Positions 23,559 to 32,994 of a DNA stretch of 64,000 nucleotides are shown here, in pieces. The translations under genes and the position numbers were made by a program. The notes beneath the pieces were generated by a model, which was not told the origin of the DNA, did no database searches, and saw only the letters and a program-made list of their open reading frames with translations. The stretch comes from Trypanosoma brucei gambiense DAL972 (Eukaryota; Euglenozoa; Kinetoplastea; Trypanosomatida; Trypanosomatidae): assembly GCF_000210295.1 (NCBI RefSeq), contig NC_026736.1:62001-126000 (forward strand), read 5' to 3'. Every line of letters begins with the position of its first letter. Positions within the stretch are counted from its first letter, which is position 1.

Positions 23559-24004
23559 AAATATTTTCTTTTCCGCTTTAACAGTTTCCTTTTCCTTAAC
23601 TTTTCCCCGACAAACCCCTTTGGTTTCTTCTGTTTTTAGGATGGTGAAGAGAGGAGGAGGAGGAGGAGGAGGAGGGGGGGGGGATAAAAAATAATAAAAA
23701 AAGAAGGCCAGTAGATGGTGGAATGTAATAAATTGTACGATAATGGGCAATCGCATGTTCGGAAACACTGACGGGCTTCAACAACAACAACAATAGCACC
23801 AACAGCAGTAACAAAGATTATGTATAGATGTGCGGAATAATCATTTGAGCTTACAAAAATGACAAAACACAAAACCCGTTCTTTACTTTTGTCATCGTCT
23901 CATCATCCCTTTTTTTTTTTTGTAATTGCACTTGTTTCCCCCTCGCCCAATTCCCATCATCGCCGTTACCACTATTTTCTGCCTCACCGTAACATGTGGT
24001 TCCC
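23559..24004 (-). promoter_or_regulatory. 5' flank of the helicase with splice acceptor; no gene
   Basis: The minus strand carries a strong C/T tract at 23641-23690 followed by the first AG at 23630-23631. This gives a predicted 5' UTR of about 72 nt for the helicase. The rest is the 3' flank of the 74-residue protein gene. Confidence 0.6.
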
Positions 24005-24229
24005 CTATGCATCCTTTTTTCCCCGCTCACTCTGGGCTTTACTTCGTCGGATTTGTTGGCAAAGAAGCTCTAACTTCACCGCTTCAGTTAAAAGTTTGCG
24101 TCCTTCTTCTCGCTGCCGCATGTTATAAATTTTTATACCGACTAAAAATACACCCAAAATGACAAATGCAACCCAACTCTGATCGAGAAGGAATGAGAAC
24201 CAGTCGTTCTCTGCGGGTGAAATCGACAT
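24005..24229 (-). CDS. Small single-pass membrane protein, 74 aa
   Basis: A 74-residue hypothetical protein with a short acidic N-terminus, one clear membrane helix (residues about 19-37, WVAFVILGVFLVGIKIY) and a basic, coiled-coil-like C-terminal half rich in Arg, Lys, Glu and Leu. I start at the ATG at 24229; the upstream in-frame GTG is unlikely in a trypanosome. It is one of several tiny membrane proteins in this cluster. I do not recognise the family. The topology suggests an organelle or ER membrane subunit, but that is a guess. Confidence 0.6.
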   Translation of the reverse strand: MSISPAENDWFSFLLDQSWVAFVILGVFLVGIKIYNMRQREEGRKLLTEAVKLELLCQQIRRSKAQSERGKKDA

Positions 24230-24604
24230 TTGCACGTCCTATAGAGCCAACTTGTGCAGTTGCTTGTAATTAAATGGGCAAAAGTTGTTGCACCACTTAC
24301 TATGTCGGTTGTGTCTCCTTCACAAACTCGAACACGCAGGAAAGCGGCAACGCGTGAAGAGAAACAGTAAAGAAAAAAAATTGGGAACGAATAAGTGCTA
24401 CCTGAAAATTACAAATACAAAAGGTAGAGAGTATCCAAGGCGATTACACGTGAAGTTAAGATGATGGGACAAACAAAGGTTTTAGAGAGAACCATTTGAC
24501 ACACCTACGGAGAGCTTAAGCCAACGATCCTGGCGGTTTAGTTGTTGTGTAATTCGGTAGGTGTGGGCTGATGTGGGAGAAGAGCATGGAGAGATGACTC
24601 TCCT
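24230..24604. other. Intergenic region, no gene seen
   Basis: Separates two membrane-protein genes. It should hold the 3' UTR of the upstream gene and the splice acceptor of the 74-aa gene. No repeat or RNA gene was recognised. Confidence 0.5.
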
Positions 24605-25495
24605 TCACCTCGCTGCACTTGACTCTCTGCGGTAAGATTTGAAGGCTTGGACGATACGGAACACGAACATGGCAACACCAAAAAAGATACTCATGCTGTA
24701 CTGTTCATAAAACCCCTTCTCCGGTGGTTTCCTCCGTGTTAATCCAATAATAATACTTCCTTCATACGCCCTCTGATCTGTTGCACCTTGTGGATTATTT
24801 CCTGCACCTACACCGCGACTGACACGATGTCCCCTCCTCCTCCTTCCTGCATTACGCCGGTTGGTTGAGCCTTGTGAACCCTCCTCCTCAGTGACGTCTT
24901 TCTTATGTACACACGAAGCCGTTAAACTGTTAGCAACTAACTCAAGTTCGACGTACTGAAGCGTTTGCTTCGCCCTCCAGCTGCCACTTTTCAGGCCTCG
25001 TGCATCGCTTCCAATTGCACGAACAAATACGCTTGGTTGAATTGTACCGCACTCACTTGCTGCATTTCCGGGTTTCGAGAAGTGCCCCACATATTCCACC
25101 AGCTGCGTCATTCGCATTTCTCCTTCAAAACCTGGACGGTATTCTGTTGGAAGCGCATTGAGCCGCTCACCACAAATGATGTAATGTTTCACCGCCTCCT
25201 CATCCGCTCCGGCAGCAAATGCCCTGAGACCACTCGCATCATGTTCAACAGTTCCTTCGAGGGCTCCTGTGAAGTTAACATTTACGGATTGCATATAAGC
25301 GGTACCGTCAGTGAAGGTCACCGTTTCACCAACAATAAATGGGCGACATGGAGTTTGTACCACAATACCCCATTCCCCACTCATACGCGAGGTAATTTGA
25401 TGAGGAAGTTGCACATTCACTGCTCTGCCACCAGTGGTGAAGAAGGCGTAAAAGAGCAGTGGGACTAAGAGAAACCCCCTCATCATCGTTAGCAT
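24605..25495 (-). CDS. Hypothetical type I membrane protein, 296 aa
   Basis: A 296-residue protein with a signal peptide (about residues 5-26), a lumenal or extracellular domain of about 190 residues with several cysteines, a very basic Arg-rich linker (RNAGRRRRGHR, about 215-225) and a C-terminal membrane helix (about 265-283) followed by a short basic tail. That order suggests type I topology in the secretory pathway. I start at the ATG at 25495; an in-frame GTG three codons upstream is not used in this lineage. I do not recognise the fold. A distant beta-sandwich ER membrane complex subunit (EMC7/EMC10 type) is one idea to test by profile search, with low confidence. Confidence 0.75.
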   Translation of the reverse strand: MLTMMRGFLLVPLLFYAFFTTGGRAVNVQLPHQITSRMSGEWGIVVQTPCRPFIVGETVTFTDGTAYMQSVNVNFTGALEGTVEHDASGLRAFAAGADEEAVKHYIICGERLNALPTEYRPGFEGEMRMTQLVEYVGHFSKPGNAASECGTIQPSVFVRAIGSDARGLKSGSWRAKQTLQYVELELVANSLTASCVHKKDVTEEEGSQGSTNRRNAGRRRRGHRVSRGVGAGNNPQGATDQRAYEGSIIIGLTRRKPPEKGFYEQYSMSIFFGVAMFVFRIVQAFKSYRRESSAAR

Positions 25496-25840
25496 CTCAT
25501 TCACAAGACGAAAGGGAAGAAAAATATTGGTGATAACGAAGCTGCTTGCGTGCTCACATAATGAAGTTGGTTCGCCACAAACAAAGGGGAGAGGAAAAGT
25601 GAAAATAAAAATAAATGTGACTGATGTATATCAAACGGATGAATTGAAATAACATGTCGATGAAACGCAAGCAAGCAAAGAAGAAAGTGTGTGGAGAAGT
25701 GAAATGAAAAGGCTAAGCGACGCCTCATATCCTCACAGCACTGTGGCATACACACACACACACACACATAATCATTCCACATCACACATAGCTTGTGTGG
25801 CACTGAATGAAAAGAAGAAAAAACAAAGCCATGTCGACTG
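25496..25840. other. Intergenic region with a (CA)n run
   Basis: Holds a short (CA)n run at about 25749-25768 on the plus strand and purine-rich stretches that read as pyrimidine tracts on the coding strand (about 25670-25710), suitable for splicing of the 296-aa gene. No gene seen. Confidence 0.5.
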
Positions 25841-26029
25841 TTACAAGTCGTCATCGTAGTTGGGTCGTAGGAAGTCGTTCCAGGCCATACTAAACAGATC
25901 AACACCATGATTCGATTTGACAACAATATAAACTGCTGTAAACGCGGCAAATAACAGAGCGATGTTTAACACGCCGGAGACCATCGTACCGACGGGGTTC
26001 ATCATTTCGGGCCGCTGGTGGTTCATCAT
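25841..26029 (-). CDS. Small single-pass membrane protein, 62 aa
   Basis: A hypothetical protein with one membrane helix (about residues 16-38, VSGVLNIALLFAAFTAVYIV) and an acidic C-terminus ending DDDL. The frame is open to an upstream ATG near 26097. That ATG lies before the first AG (TAG) after the pyrimidine tract at about 26113-26140, so the likely mRNA begins inside the longer frame and translation starts at the tandem ATGs at 26029/26026. The longer version would add a Lys-rich N-terminus. Family not recognised. Confidence 0.6.
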   Translation of the reverse strand: MMNHQRPEMMNPVGTMVSGVLNIALLFAAFTAVYIVVKSNHGVDLFSMAWNDFLRPNYDDDL

Positions 26030-26323
26030 CTCCCCTTTTCCTTTTGTTTTTGTTTTGTTATCGCCTTTTCTTTTTTCGTAAGGGGTGCGACTATTCATGT
26101 GACAGTGCAATCAAGAAAAAAAAGGGGGAAAAGAAGTTGTTGGTGCTGGAAAAATGAGTCCTGTCACAGAAGATCACATGTGTATCTGGTTAGGTTATCC
26201 TAGACAGAATTTCAACAAGAAAATAATAATAATAATAATAAACACAGTATGGAATGTAACGCTGGCTGTTTTACGTGTAATAACGAAGGAATGTAAGGAA
26301 GAGAAATAGTACAAGGGTTAAGT

Positions 26324-27460
26324 TTACTCGTCAGGTTTGTGATTGTACAAACCCTTCTCCATCATCTCAACAGATACGCCAAAAAACGCTTCTTCATCCA
26401 TTTTGGCGTTTCTGGCGGGACCGCTGTCGCGCGGAGCCGAACCCTCCAGTGGTTCCTTGACAAAAGCGGCATTCGTGAAACTGGGCATTAACGCAGCGAA
26501 ATAAGAGCGCTTGACGTTATTGCGGAAGTTCCGCCTCCCGGTACCCTTCTCTGCACCACCTGCACGTCTGGAGGGTCGAAGTCGGTGCTCCACAGCAGCC
26601 GGATACTCTGCAACTTTCCTGCAACCTAAACAATATATATATTCCCCATCCACACAACGCCTCGATACCTGAAAGCCCCAGGTTAGACATTTCATGAGTC
26701 TCAGGAAACTTCCTTTTTCTCGGGACATCATGCAGAGAGGAAACCTTAACAACAAGGCACCTGACGGTTTAAGAAGATACGAACTTAGCGTCATCGCATC
26801 TCTGACATCCTGCAGTACGCTTACGGTAGAAACCGAGTTTTGTGGAAACATCCCCATTTCATGAGGCCCACTGAAGTCAAGTGCCACAACGTCTGCTGCG
26901 CAGCTGTGAAATAACTCCCGCAAAAAAACGACAGGAGTACACACGACAGCACTTTTGTCAGATAAACCGCCTTCCAACAGATGCGGCTCAACGGATGAGG
27001 GAAAACGATCCGACATGGACTGGTGTGCGGTGTGCCGCCTGACATGCGCAGCCGCCTCATTTACTGTAAGAGGAAGTTCGCAAGCTTTCGAAAAATTATT
27101 ACCAACTGGCTCTTGGACCCCAATGTTGCAGCAGGAGCCAGAGAATAAATAAAAAAGGGGATCAGCCGAAACATTGAAATCCGCTTCATCGAACAGCGAC
27201 TGGAGAAAACGCTCCTTGCGACTGTACTCATCCTCTAATCGAAGGGGATGCAGAACATTTCCCACATGTTCATGTTGCACCAGCGGTCGCTTCAGCTCCC
27301 GACAGCGTGACAAGTGTTCCACTATCAACGATTGCACTGTGCCATGCCACTGGCCACCAATGTAAAAAAGACGAGCATCATTTATGAGCCACTGATGCTT
27401 TCTTTGCAATGTATTCAATACTTTTCTCACTCCACCGACGCTTACCACCGCTTCATTCAT
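26324..27460 (-). CDS. FtsJ-like (RrmJ-fold) protein, possibly degenerate methyltransferase
   Basis: A 378-residue protein whose middle (about residues 200-300) resembles the second half of the FtsJ/RrmJ Rossmann domain. It has a VVALDFSGP strand/turn, a helix, then LLKPSGALLLRF in place of the usual LxPGGxFVxKxF, and later GEYIYCLG in place of the usual EIYxVG. The family catalytic tetrad is K-D-K-E. Here the last Lys appears replaced by Arg and the glycine-rich SAM loop is not obvious, so it may be an inactive or assembly-factor member. The ATG at 27460 is the first in frame; upstream the frame continues only through non-ATG codons and a (AAAC)n repeat. The C-terminus is basic. The assignment rests on pattern similarity by eye. 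Confidence 0.5.
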   Translation of the reverse strand: MNEAVVSVGGVRKVLNTLQRKHQWLINDARLFYIGGQWHGTVQSLIVEHLSRCRELKRPLVQHEHVGNVLHPLRLEDEYSRKERFLQSLFDEADFNVSADPLFYLFSGSCCNIGVQEPVGNNFSKACELPLTVNEAAAHVRRHTAHQSMSDRFPSSVEPHLLEGGLSDKSAVVCTPVVFLRELFHSCAADVVALDFSGPHEMGMFPQNSVSTVSVLQDVRDAMTLSSYLLKPSGALLLRFPLCMMSREKGSFLRLMKCLTWGFQVSRRCVDGEYIYCLGCRKVAEYPAAVEHRLRPSRRAGGAEKGTGRRNFRNNVKRSYFAALMPSFTNAAFVKEPLEGSAPRDSGPARNAKMDEEAFFGVSVEMMEKGLYNHKPDE

Positions 27461-27787
27461 CAGGTGAAACAGCGTAAAAACATGTACCAAACGAAAACAA
27501 ACAAACAAACAAACACAGCTGAAACGGTTATGTTTGATAATCCTTTATACACAAATGGGATAGAGACACATACAAAGAGAAGTAAAAGGAGAGGAGCGGA
27601 GTACTGGGAAACGTCAGCGGAGATGAAAGCAAAGCAAATGATCCGATTTTACAGAAAAAAAAAATGAGAAATATCCACCAGTGGGAAGGAGTGCGTGTCA
27701 CAAAATTAACTACTCCAGTGCAAGACATTACTTCAAATCAACAGAGACTGTGATGTGCAACGAAAATTATACAGCAGGGAAACATCG
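27461..27787. other. Intergenic region, no gene seen
   Basis: Contains an (AAAC)n microsatellite near 27494-27514 and purine-rich plus-strand sequence (27570-27670) that is pyrimidine-rich on the coding strand, matching a splice acceptor zone for the FtsJ-like gene. Confidence 0.5.
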
Positions 27788-29236
27788 TTAGGTGATGGGA
27801 ACACCACAACTACGGGTGGTCGGAGTTGTAGGCGCCTGCGTGAAGCAGCTTCCAAGGAGCCGATCCTTTTTGAAAAGATAATCCTGCTCCAAAAGACTAC
27901 AGACCCTTATAAAATTTTCCATTTCTTTTTGCATCAGCATCATGCGCAATTCATTGGCTGCAGTGCATTGGTTGCCGAGTTGGGAAATGAAAAGTGTCTG
28001 GCGCCTTGATCGTAGCAATTCATTCGCCAGTTCATGCAACGGCACCTGCGCGATCAAGTTGCAAACGCAGTCTTGAGTTTGGGACTCTCTGGAGGCGATT
28101 GACGAATTAAGTGAACTTTCAGGAGTTGAACGACCACCACTACGATACACAACGGGGGGCAAATAAGGATCAGACGCATTGCTGCTGCCAGAAGTTTTGG
28201 TGCCTTTTTGAACCTCCCCAAATATTTTGGTTGGCTGCTCAGCAACAGCCACTGCAGCGGAATCGCTCCCATTCCCAGACGGACCGACTTCCGTGGAAGT
28301 TATTTGGGAAGTTAAACTTGAATCGGCACAGCAATTTGATTGCAGGAGAATGTTTTTTAGTGCCGCCCGCTCATTTCTGAGTTGCCTTGCGGCGTCAGCC
28401 AACGCCTCACGCTTCCCGTCGACACAAACCTCAACTTCTTCTGTAAGTTGTTTAACGCGTATTTCATGAAGTTGAGCTCTCGACACCATCGCGTCCGATA
28501 CCGTGTTGTAGGCGTCCAAGTTTGTCTCAGAATCATATGCAGCTATGCAAATCTTCGATACAGTCCCGCCAATGTTGCGCAAGACGTCAGCAATTTCTAT
28601 CCGTTCGTTGTCATCAAAAATAGCACCATCATCATCTAACAAGGCGCGACATAGCTTATCGTAATTTTTTGCCATTTCTCTCGCAAACATTTTCATGCTA
28701 ACGGGAAAAGTAACGCGAGAAGGTGGTGAACTAATTCCATCACTAACTAGAGTTTTGTCTTCGGAAAGTGTACCGGCCTCACTGCCACTACGCCGTTGTT
28801 GGGGACCCCTTTCATCAACTTCAACTCCCTCAGTTTCCCTCAATGCAGAATTTGTTAAATACTGTAAGAAGGAAGACCCAGGAAGGCGAGGCATGGGAGA
28901 ACTTTTACATGCCTTTTGTTGTCCAATACACCCTTTTTCACTATCAGAGTTATGTTCTCTATCATATGGTTTAGGGGGTGGCCGACGTGGCCGAGTTACG
29001 GACTCTCGAGTATTGGAAAAAGCGGGACTATTATTTTTTATCAAAGGTTCACCCGGTTTCAACCCTTCAGGATTCCGCGGAAAAAGAGGTGGCCACGACA
29101 TACCCCATGAATTATCACCAGATACTCCTTGTGTTGAACCATTAACCGCTTCAGCGCATTTGCGCGCTCGCGACTCGGGTTTCACTACATTACATGTATC
29201 GCTCTTCTCCCTAAAAGGACAGGGCGTTGATAGCAT
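27788..29236 (-). CDS. Hypothetical protein, 482 aa
   Basis: A 482-residue protein starting at a clear ATG. The N-terminal 150 residues are Pro/Ser/Arg-rich and probably disordered. The middle (about 170-290) is helical with a coiled-coil-like stretch (ADAARQLRNERAALKNILLQ). A disordered linker follows, and a second helical block closes the protein (about 400-465). No signal peptide or membrane helix. I do not recognise it. A cytoskeletal or scaffold role would fit the shape but is not supported by a motif. Confidence 0.8.
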   Translation of the reverse strand: MLSTPCPFREKSDTCNVVKPESRARKCAEAVNGSTQGVSGDNSWGMSWPPLFPRNPEGLKPGEPLIKNNSPAFSNTRESVTRPRRPPPKPYDREHNSDSEKGCIGQQKACKSSPMPRLPGSSFLQYLTNSALRETEGVEVDERGPQQRRSGSEAGTLSEDKTLVSDGISSPPSRVTFPVSMKMFAREMAKNYDKLCRALLDDDGAIFDDNERIEIADVLRNIGGTVSKICIAAYDSETNLDAYNTVSDAMVSRAQLHEIRVKQLTEEVEVCVDGKREALADAARQLRNERAALKNILLQSNCCADSSLTSQITSTEVGPSGNGSDSAAVAVAEQPTKIFGEVQKGTKTSGSSNASDPYLPPVVYRSGGRSTPESSLNSSIASRESQTQDCVCNLIAQVPLHELANELLRSRRQTLFISQLGNQCTAANELRMMLMQKEMENFIRVCSLLEQDYLFKKDRLLGSCFTQAPTTPTTRSCGVPIT

Positions 29237-29322
29237 AATCCTCCTACCTACTTTTGAGTAGTGAAAAATAATAATAATAATAATAATAACAGGAAGGAAA
29301 GGTAGTGCAACAGAGCACGCAA

Positions 29323-29541
29323 TTAAATCATGATTTTATTTGTGTTTATCTCCCCCTCCGCAATCAACGGTAAAAAAAAGGGCCCAGCACCACCGTACGT
29401 ACCGTCAAGTAGCAGAGTTAGTAACTTCAATGAAAATTGCTGCATCGCTGCTGCTCCCACAAACAACGTAATGCCAAGAAACAAATAAAGGAGGCAACCC
29501 TTCGAGTGGTCTTCGGGAGGCATCAAAATGTGAAGCTTCAT
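29323..29541 (-). CDS. Possible small membrane protein, 72 aa
   Basis: A 72-residue frame with an ATG and a hydrophobic stretch (about residues 18-46) that could be one or two membrane helices. It fits the spacing between neighbours, but the gap to the P450 stop codon is only about 250 bp and I see no strong pyrimidine tract before the ATG, so it may be chance. Confidence 0.4.
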   Translation of the reverse strand: MKLHILMPPEDHSKGCLLYLFLGITLFVGAAAMQQFSLKLLTLLLDGTYGGAGPFFLPLIAEGEINTNKIMI

Positions 29542-29795
29542 GCAACCAAACCAAAATTATAGACACGCATATGTACATGTACATGTACATGTATATATTA
29601 TATTATATATATACTTATTTGCTTATGTGCAAAAGCAGCACCTAGTAATGATACAGCTTACTCGCACTACTCCACCCCCCCCCCTCCTCCTCGAAAGGAC
29701 TTTGAAAATTGCTTACCGGCAGCACGTTTCAATTGCGGTATCGCCACCACTCGGACGCAACGGTTGGGTCATACAAAAGGGTTTCAATGGAAATG

Positions 29796-31550
29796 TTAAT
29801 AACGAGGCCGCGGATGGCCCACCACCTTTAGACCATTACCAGGTACAATCGGTATAAGAAACTTATGCGGCCGTCCCACTTCCTGCTGAAGTTCCTTGTT
29901 GATTTCGGTATCACTTTGAGAGACGGCGCCATGCAACTGCAGATCCCAGTTGAGAAATAAATAAGCCAGGGCAACTTGGGTTTCCATCATGGAAAGATGC
30001 TGCCCGAGGCAGTTACGGGGACCGTTGATGAAAGGAATAAACGCATACGGGTCGATGCGTTTCTCGTACTTTTCACCAGTTGGTGGTGAATTTGTGTCAT
30101 TCGGTATGGCGACATCGAGAAATCGTTCTGGATTGAATGATCCAGGATCTTCCCAGATATCAGGCCGCTGATGAACGCCCTCAATTCCCACGGCTACCGA
30201 ACAGCCGGCAGGAATAACAACATCCTTATCGAGACCTGTTTCAGAAGCAGGCCACTTATCGTTATTGACAGCCACCCGCATTACCAACGGAACAACGCTA
30301 TGTTTACGCAATGTTTCACGCAGAACAGCAGGCGTCCAGCGCAGTGAGCTCCGTACAGCAGATGCGGATGGAATGCCCCACACACCTTCTGGTGTTTCCA
30401 TAGTTCTGTCGCAATGCGTCGGATCAAAAAGTGCCTTCGCCTCCTCCACCACCTTGTCCCGTATTTCTGGATGGCATATAACTTCGTAAGTGGCCCATGT
30501 GAGCAACGCTGCAGATGTCTCATGACCAGCAAGAAGTAACGTCTTCACATCGTCTCGAAGCTGGAGGAGCATATTATTATCGAGAGCATCAACTTGCGAC
30601 AGACAAAGGGACATGACATCTTTCTGAGAACCTTCATTCCGTTGCCTCCAGCGCTCCTGAATGATGTCGCAGATGACTGCATTAAGTCGCTTCAAACACC
30701 TGCGCCGCTCTCGAAAGCCATCGGAAAAGAACATGAAGGCGCGCCACGGCTCCCAAACTCGGCGGTTACACTCGTGTACAATTGGCAAATAGAGGGTTGG
30801 AAAAATGCGATCCGTTTCCTCAGCGCTCAGGGACAACACCGTCTCTCCAATCACCTGTAACGTCAGGTGCCGAAATTCTTCGTTAAGGTCTAAAAACGGA
30901 ACCCCACTGCCGACAGTTCGCAATTTCTCCATTATTCTTCCAACAGCCCTCATAGTCATTTCAGGCATATCCTCAAGAATATCAATTCGCAGTGAATGTG
31001 AAAGCATGAGTCGTCCCTTTCTCCATTTATGCCCCTCAGCTGTAACTAGACCATTCCCAAGGAGACACATGAAGTGTTTGTATGACGATGCGATATCTTT
31101 CGTATAATTCCGCTGGTTGCTGAGCAGCACACGCTTGATGAGAGCTGGTTCATTAATGTACACCACGCGCTGACTAAAAACAGTAAATGCCACGATTCGA
31201 TTAGTTCCTGCTTTGGTTACTGCCACCGTATTTTCTCCCTTTGCCTTCCATGGCCTAAGACTCCATGAGGCCATTTTAGAAGACGGAGAACCTTCCAAAA
31301 GTTCTAAAGCGTGACCCAACACCGGAAGCCCGCCAGGAGCGCGTGGAATATTCGCCAAGTAACGGTCCATACGAATAGCCGGCACCACAACGTTGGACAA
31401 CCACAACATTATAATGAACATCAACATTGACATGAAACCCACCCAAAGAAGGTCACTCGTTGAATAGTATAAAAAAATATCGTTAAGAAACATAAATGAC
31501 CCCGAAACGAACCCTCCATTAAGACTTGAGGTATTCGCTATTACAGCCAT
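29796..31550 (-). CDS. Cytochrome P450 monooxygenase
   Basis: A 584-residue membrane-bound P450. It has an N-terminal anchor helix (about residues 40-62), a Pro-rich hinge (PRAPGGLPVLGH), the I-helix oxygen-binding motif AGHETS (about 342), the K-helix E-x-x-R in LRETLR (about 412), a PERF motif, and the heme-binding loop FINGPRNCLG with the axial cysteine at about 512. All catalytic signatures are intact. The ATG at 31550 is the first in frame. Trypanosomes have very few P450s. CYP51 (sterol 14-demethylase) is one, and this protein differs in having a longer N-terminus and CYP3/4/5122-like I-helix and heme loops. A role in sterol or fatty-acid oxidation at the ER is likely, but the substrate is not readable. 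Confidence 0.93.
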   Translation of the reverse strand: MAVIANTSSLNGGFVSGSFMFLNDIFLYYSTSDLLWVGFMSMLMFIIMLWLSNVVVPAIRMDRYLANIPRAPGGLPVLGHALELLEGSPSSKMASWSLRPWKAKGENTVAVTKAGTNRIVAFTVFSQRVVYINEPALIKRVLLSNQRNYTKDIASSYKHFMCLLGNGLVTAEGHKWRKGRLMLSHSLRIDILEDMPEMTMRAVGRIMEKLRTVGSGVPFLDLNEEFRHLTLQVIGETVLSLSAEETDRIFPTLYLPIVHECNRRVWEPWRAFMFFSDGFRERRRCLKRLNAVICDIIQERWRQRNEGSQKDVMSLCLSQVDALDNNMLLQLRDDVKTLLLAGHETSAALLTWATYEVICHPEIRDKVVEEAKALFDPTHCDRTMETPEGVWGIPSASAVRSSLRWTPAVLRETLRKHSVVPLVMRVAVNNDKWPASETGLDKDVVIPAGCSVAVGIEGVHQRPDIWEDPGSFNPERFLDVAIPNDTNSPPTGEKYEKRIDPYAFIPFINGPRNCLGQHLSMMETQVALAYLFLNWDLQLHGAVSQSDTEINKELQQEVGRPHKFLIPIVPGNGLKVVGHPRPRY

Positions 31551-32994
31551 CGACTGCAATTGCTTCACTATATATAAATAAATAAATATTTATATTAATA
31601 TTTATATTTAAAAAAATTTTACTGCTCCACCGATGCTGAAGGCACAGACAGACAGACACACACACACACCAACTGATATAAGACGAGAAAAAACAAACAA
31701 AAAACAAACTAACAAATATAATTTTTAACGGTAAATGTAACTTACAGACTAAACTACCAGTCACTTGGCGATGTAACGTCCTACCTTGATAACTCTCTCT
31801 CTCTCTCGAGATAAAAAAAAAAGGCTCGTCAAACGGTAGAGGGGAAGACAAAAAAAAAAAAAAAGAGAAACGCTAAAATAATAATGATAATGATTAAACT
31901 TTCTTGATTTTAAAAAAAAAATGCAGAAAGAAAGAAAGAAAAGGTAAGTATAAAAATACAAATAAATGCACAGACAAAAAAAAATAATAAACAAACAAAT
32001 GTATATTTAGTTAAGCAAAGAAGGTGCAGATACTGGATAATTTTGCAACTCCTGTAGAATACAGTCTCCACTCCACTCATCACCACAAGGGGAGGAGAAA
32101 AAAAAAATGGAGAAGAAAACACGCACTCGCATGCCGAATGACTCACAACATACACACACACTTTGCAACCCAATGTCTACTGGCCTTAATAAGCACATTC
32201 ACATCAGAAATATATCGGCACATCAGGAGGCAACAAATGTTTTGGATGGTGTAAAAGGAATATTTCCGCATGTTTGTCTAGTGGAATCATCCACTTGTCA
32301 GCTCAGTCATATTATAAGTTTATTATTGCGTGTAACTTCTTCACACATTCATATTTTTTCCCCTTTCCTTTTGGAGTTGCCCTTTCGAAGGTGTTTTTTT
32401 TTTTCACGATATCCGGTCAGTGCACGTTAGTGGTGTTGAAAGGTAAAATAAAAAGCATAAAACGCTTCCTTGTACGCAATCAACGCAACAGCTATCATGA
32501 TGATAACACGTGTTTCCACCGTAACTTGAACCTAAAGAGTTGCGAAAACCAAAAAAAAAAAGGAGGAGGAACAATTAAAAAGCGGGAGTTGCAGTCTTTC
32601 ACAGCGTAGACAAACGAATATGCACAAAAACAAACATTGTGCTAAACGTAAAAGGCAGTCAGTCACATTTAGGTGGAACACAAATATCGAAGCATATAAA
32701 TAGATACTTAATGAACATCGTACAACCCCGCACAACGGTTGCAGTATTCTATGTCAGCTGCGCTAATCATGACAATAGCCTCCACGTACCAAAGAAGGAG
32801 CAAAGGTAAAAACAACAAAGAAAAGGGAGAAAGAAACAAATGAAGAAAGAAGAGGAAGACAAAAAAAGAAAAAGAAAAAAAAAAAGAAGAACGATGCCTC
32901 TGCGTGGGTGCCATCGCCTTACGAAAGTTCATGCAGCATTGCATATGTAAATATATGTATCTGTATATCAATTTATTTCTTGTGTGTTCTTTCT
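31551..32994. other. Long intergenic region between P450 and kinase genes
   Basis: Contains AT-rich simple sequence (31570-31620), (CA)n and (AGAC)n near 31645-31668, purine-rich runs (31800-31950), the dispersed repeat copy at 31953-32375, and purine-rich plus-strand sequence at 32800-32890. On the coding strand it is the 3' UTR of the kinase mRNA and the splice zone of the P450. No gene seen. Confidence 0.6.
31953..32375 (-). repeat. Dispersed 3'-UTR repeat, copy 1 (423 bp)
   Basis: This block recurs almost unchanged at 59151-59569 over its full length and at 53968-54248 over its central 281 bp. Identity is about 98% by eye; against copy 2 I count two substitutions. All three copies have the same orientation and lie downstream of minus-strand genes. 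I do not see the opening motif I associate with ingi/RIME/SIDER retroposons, nor a poly(A) end. Either a mobile sequence or a shared mRNA element is possible. Confidence 0.9.

Noticed and set aside
23559..23756. Extended N-terminus of the helicase with a poly-proline run
   Set aside because: It is the translated pyrimidine tract before the trans-splice acceptor.
31953..32375. Dispersed repeat considered as a protein-coding element
   Set aside because: Frames in the three copies are short and end at different places; no reverse transcriptase or other domain.
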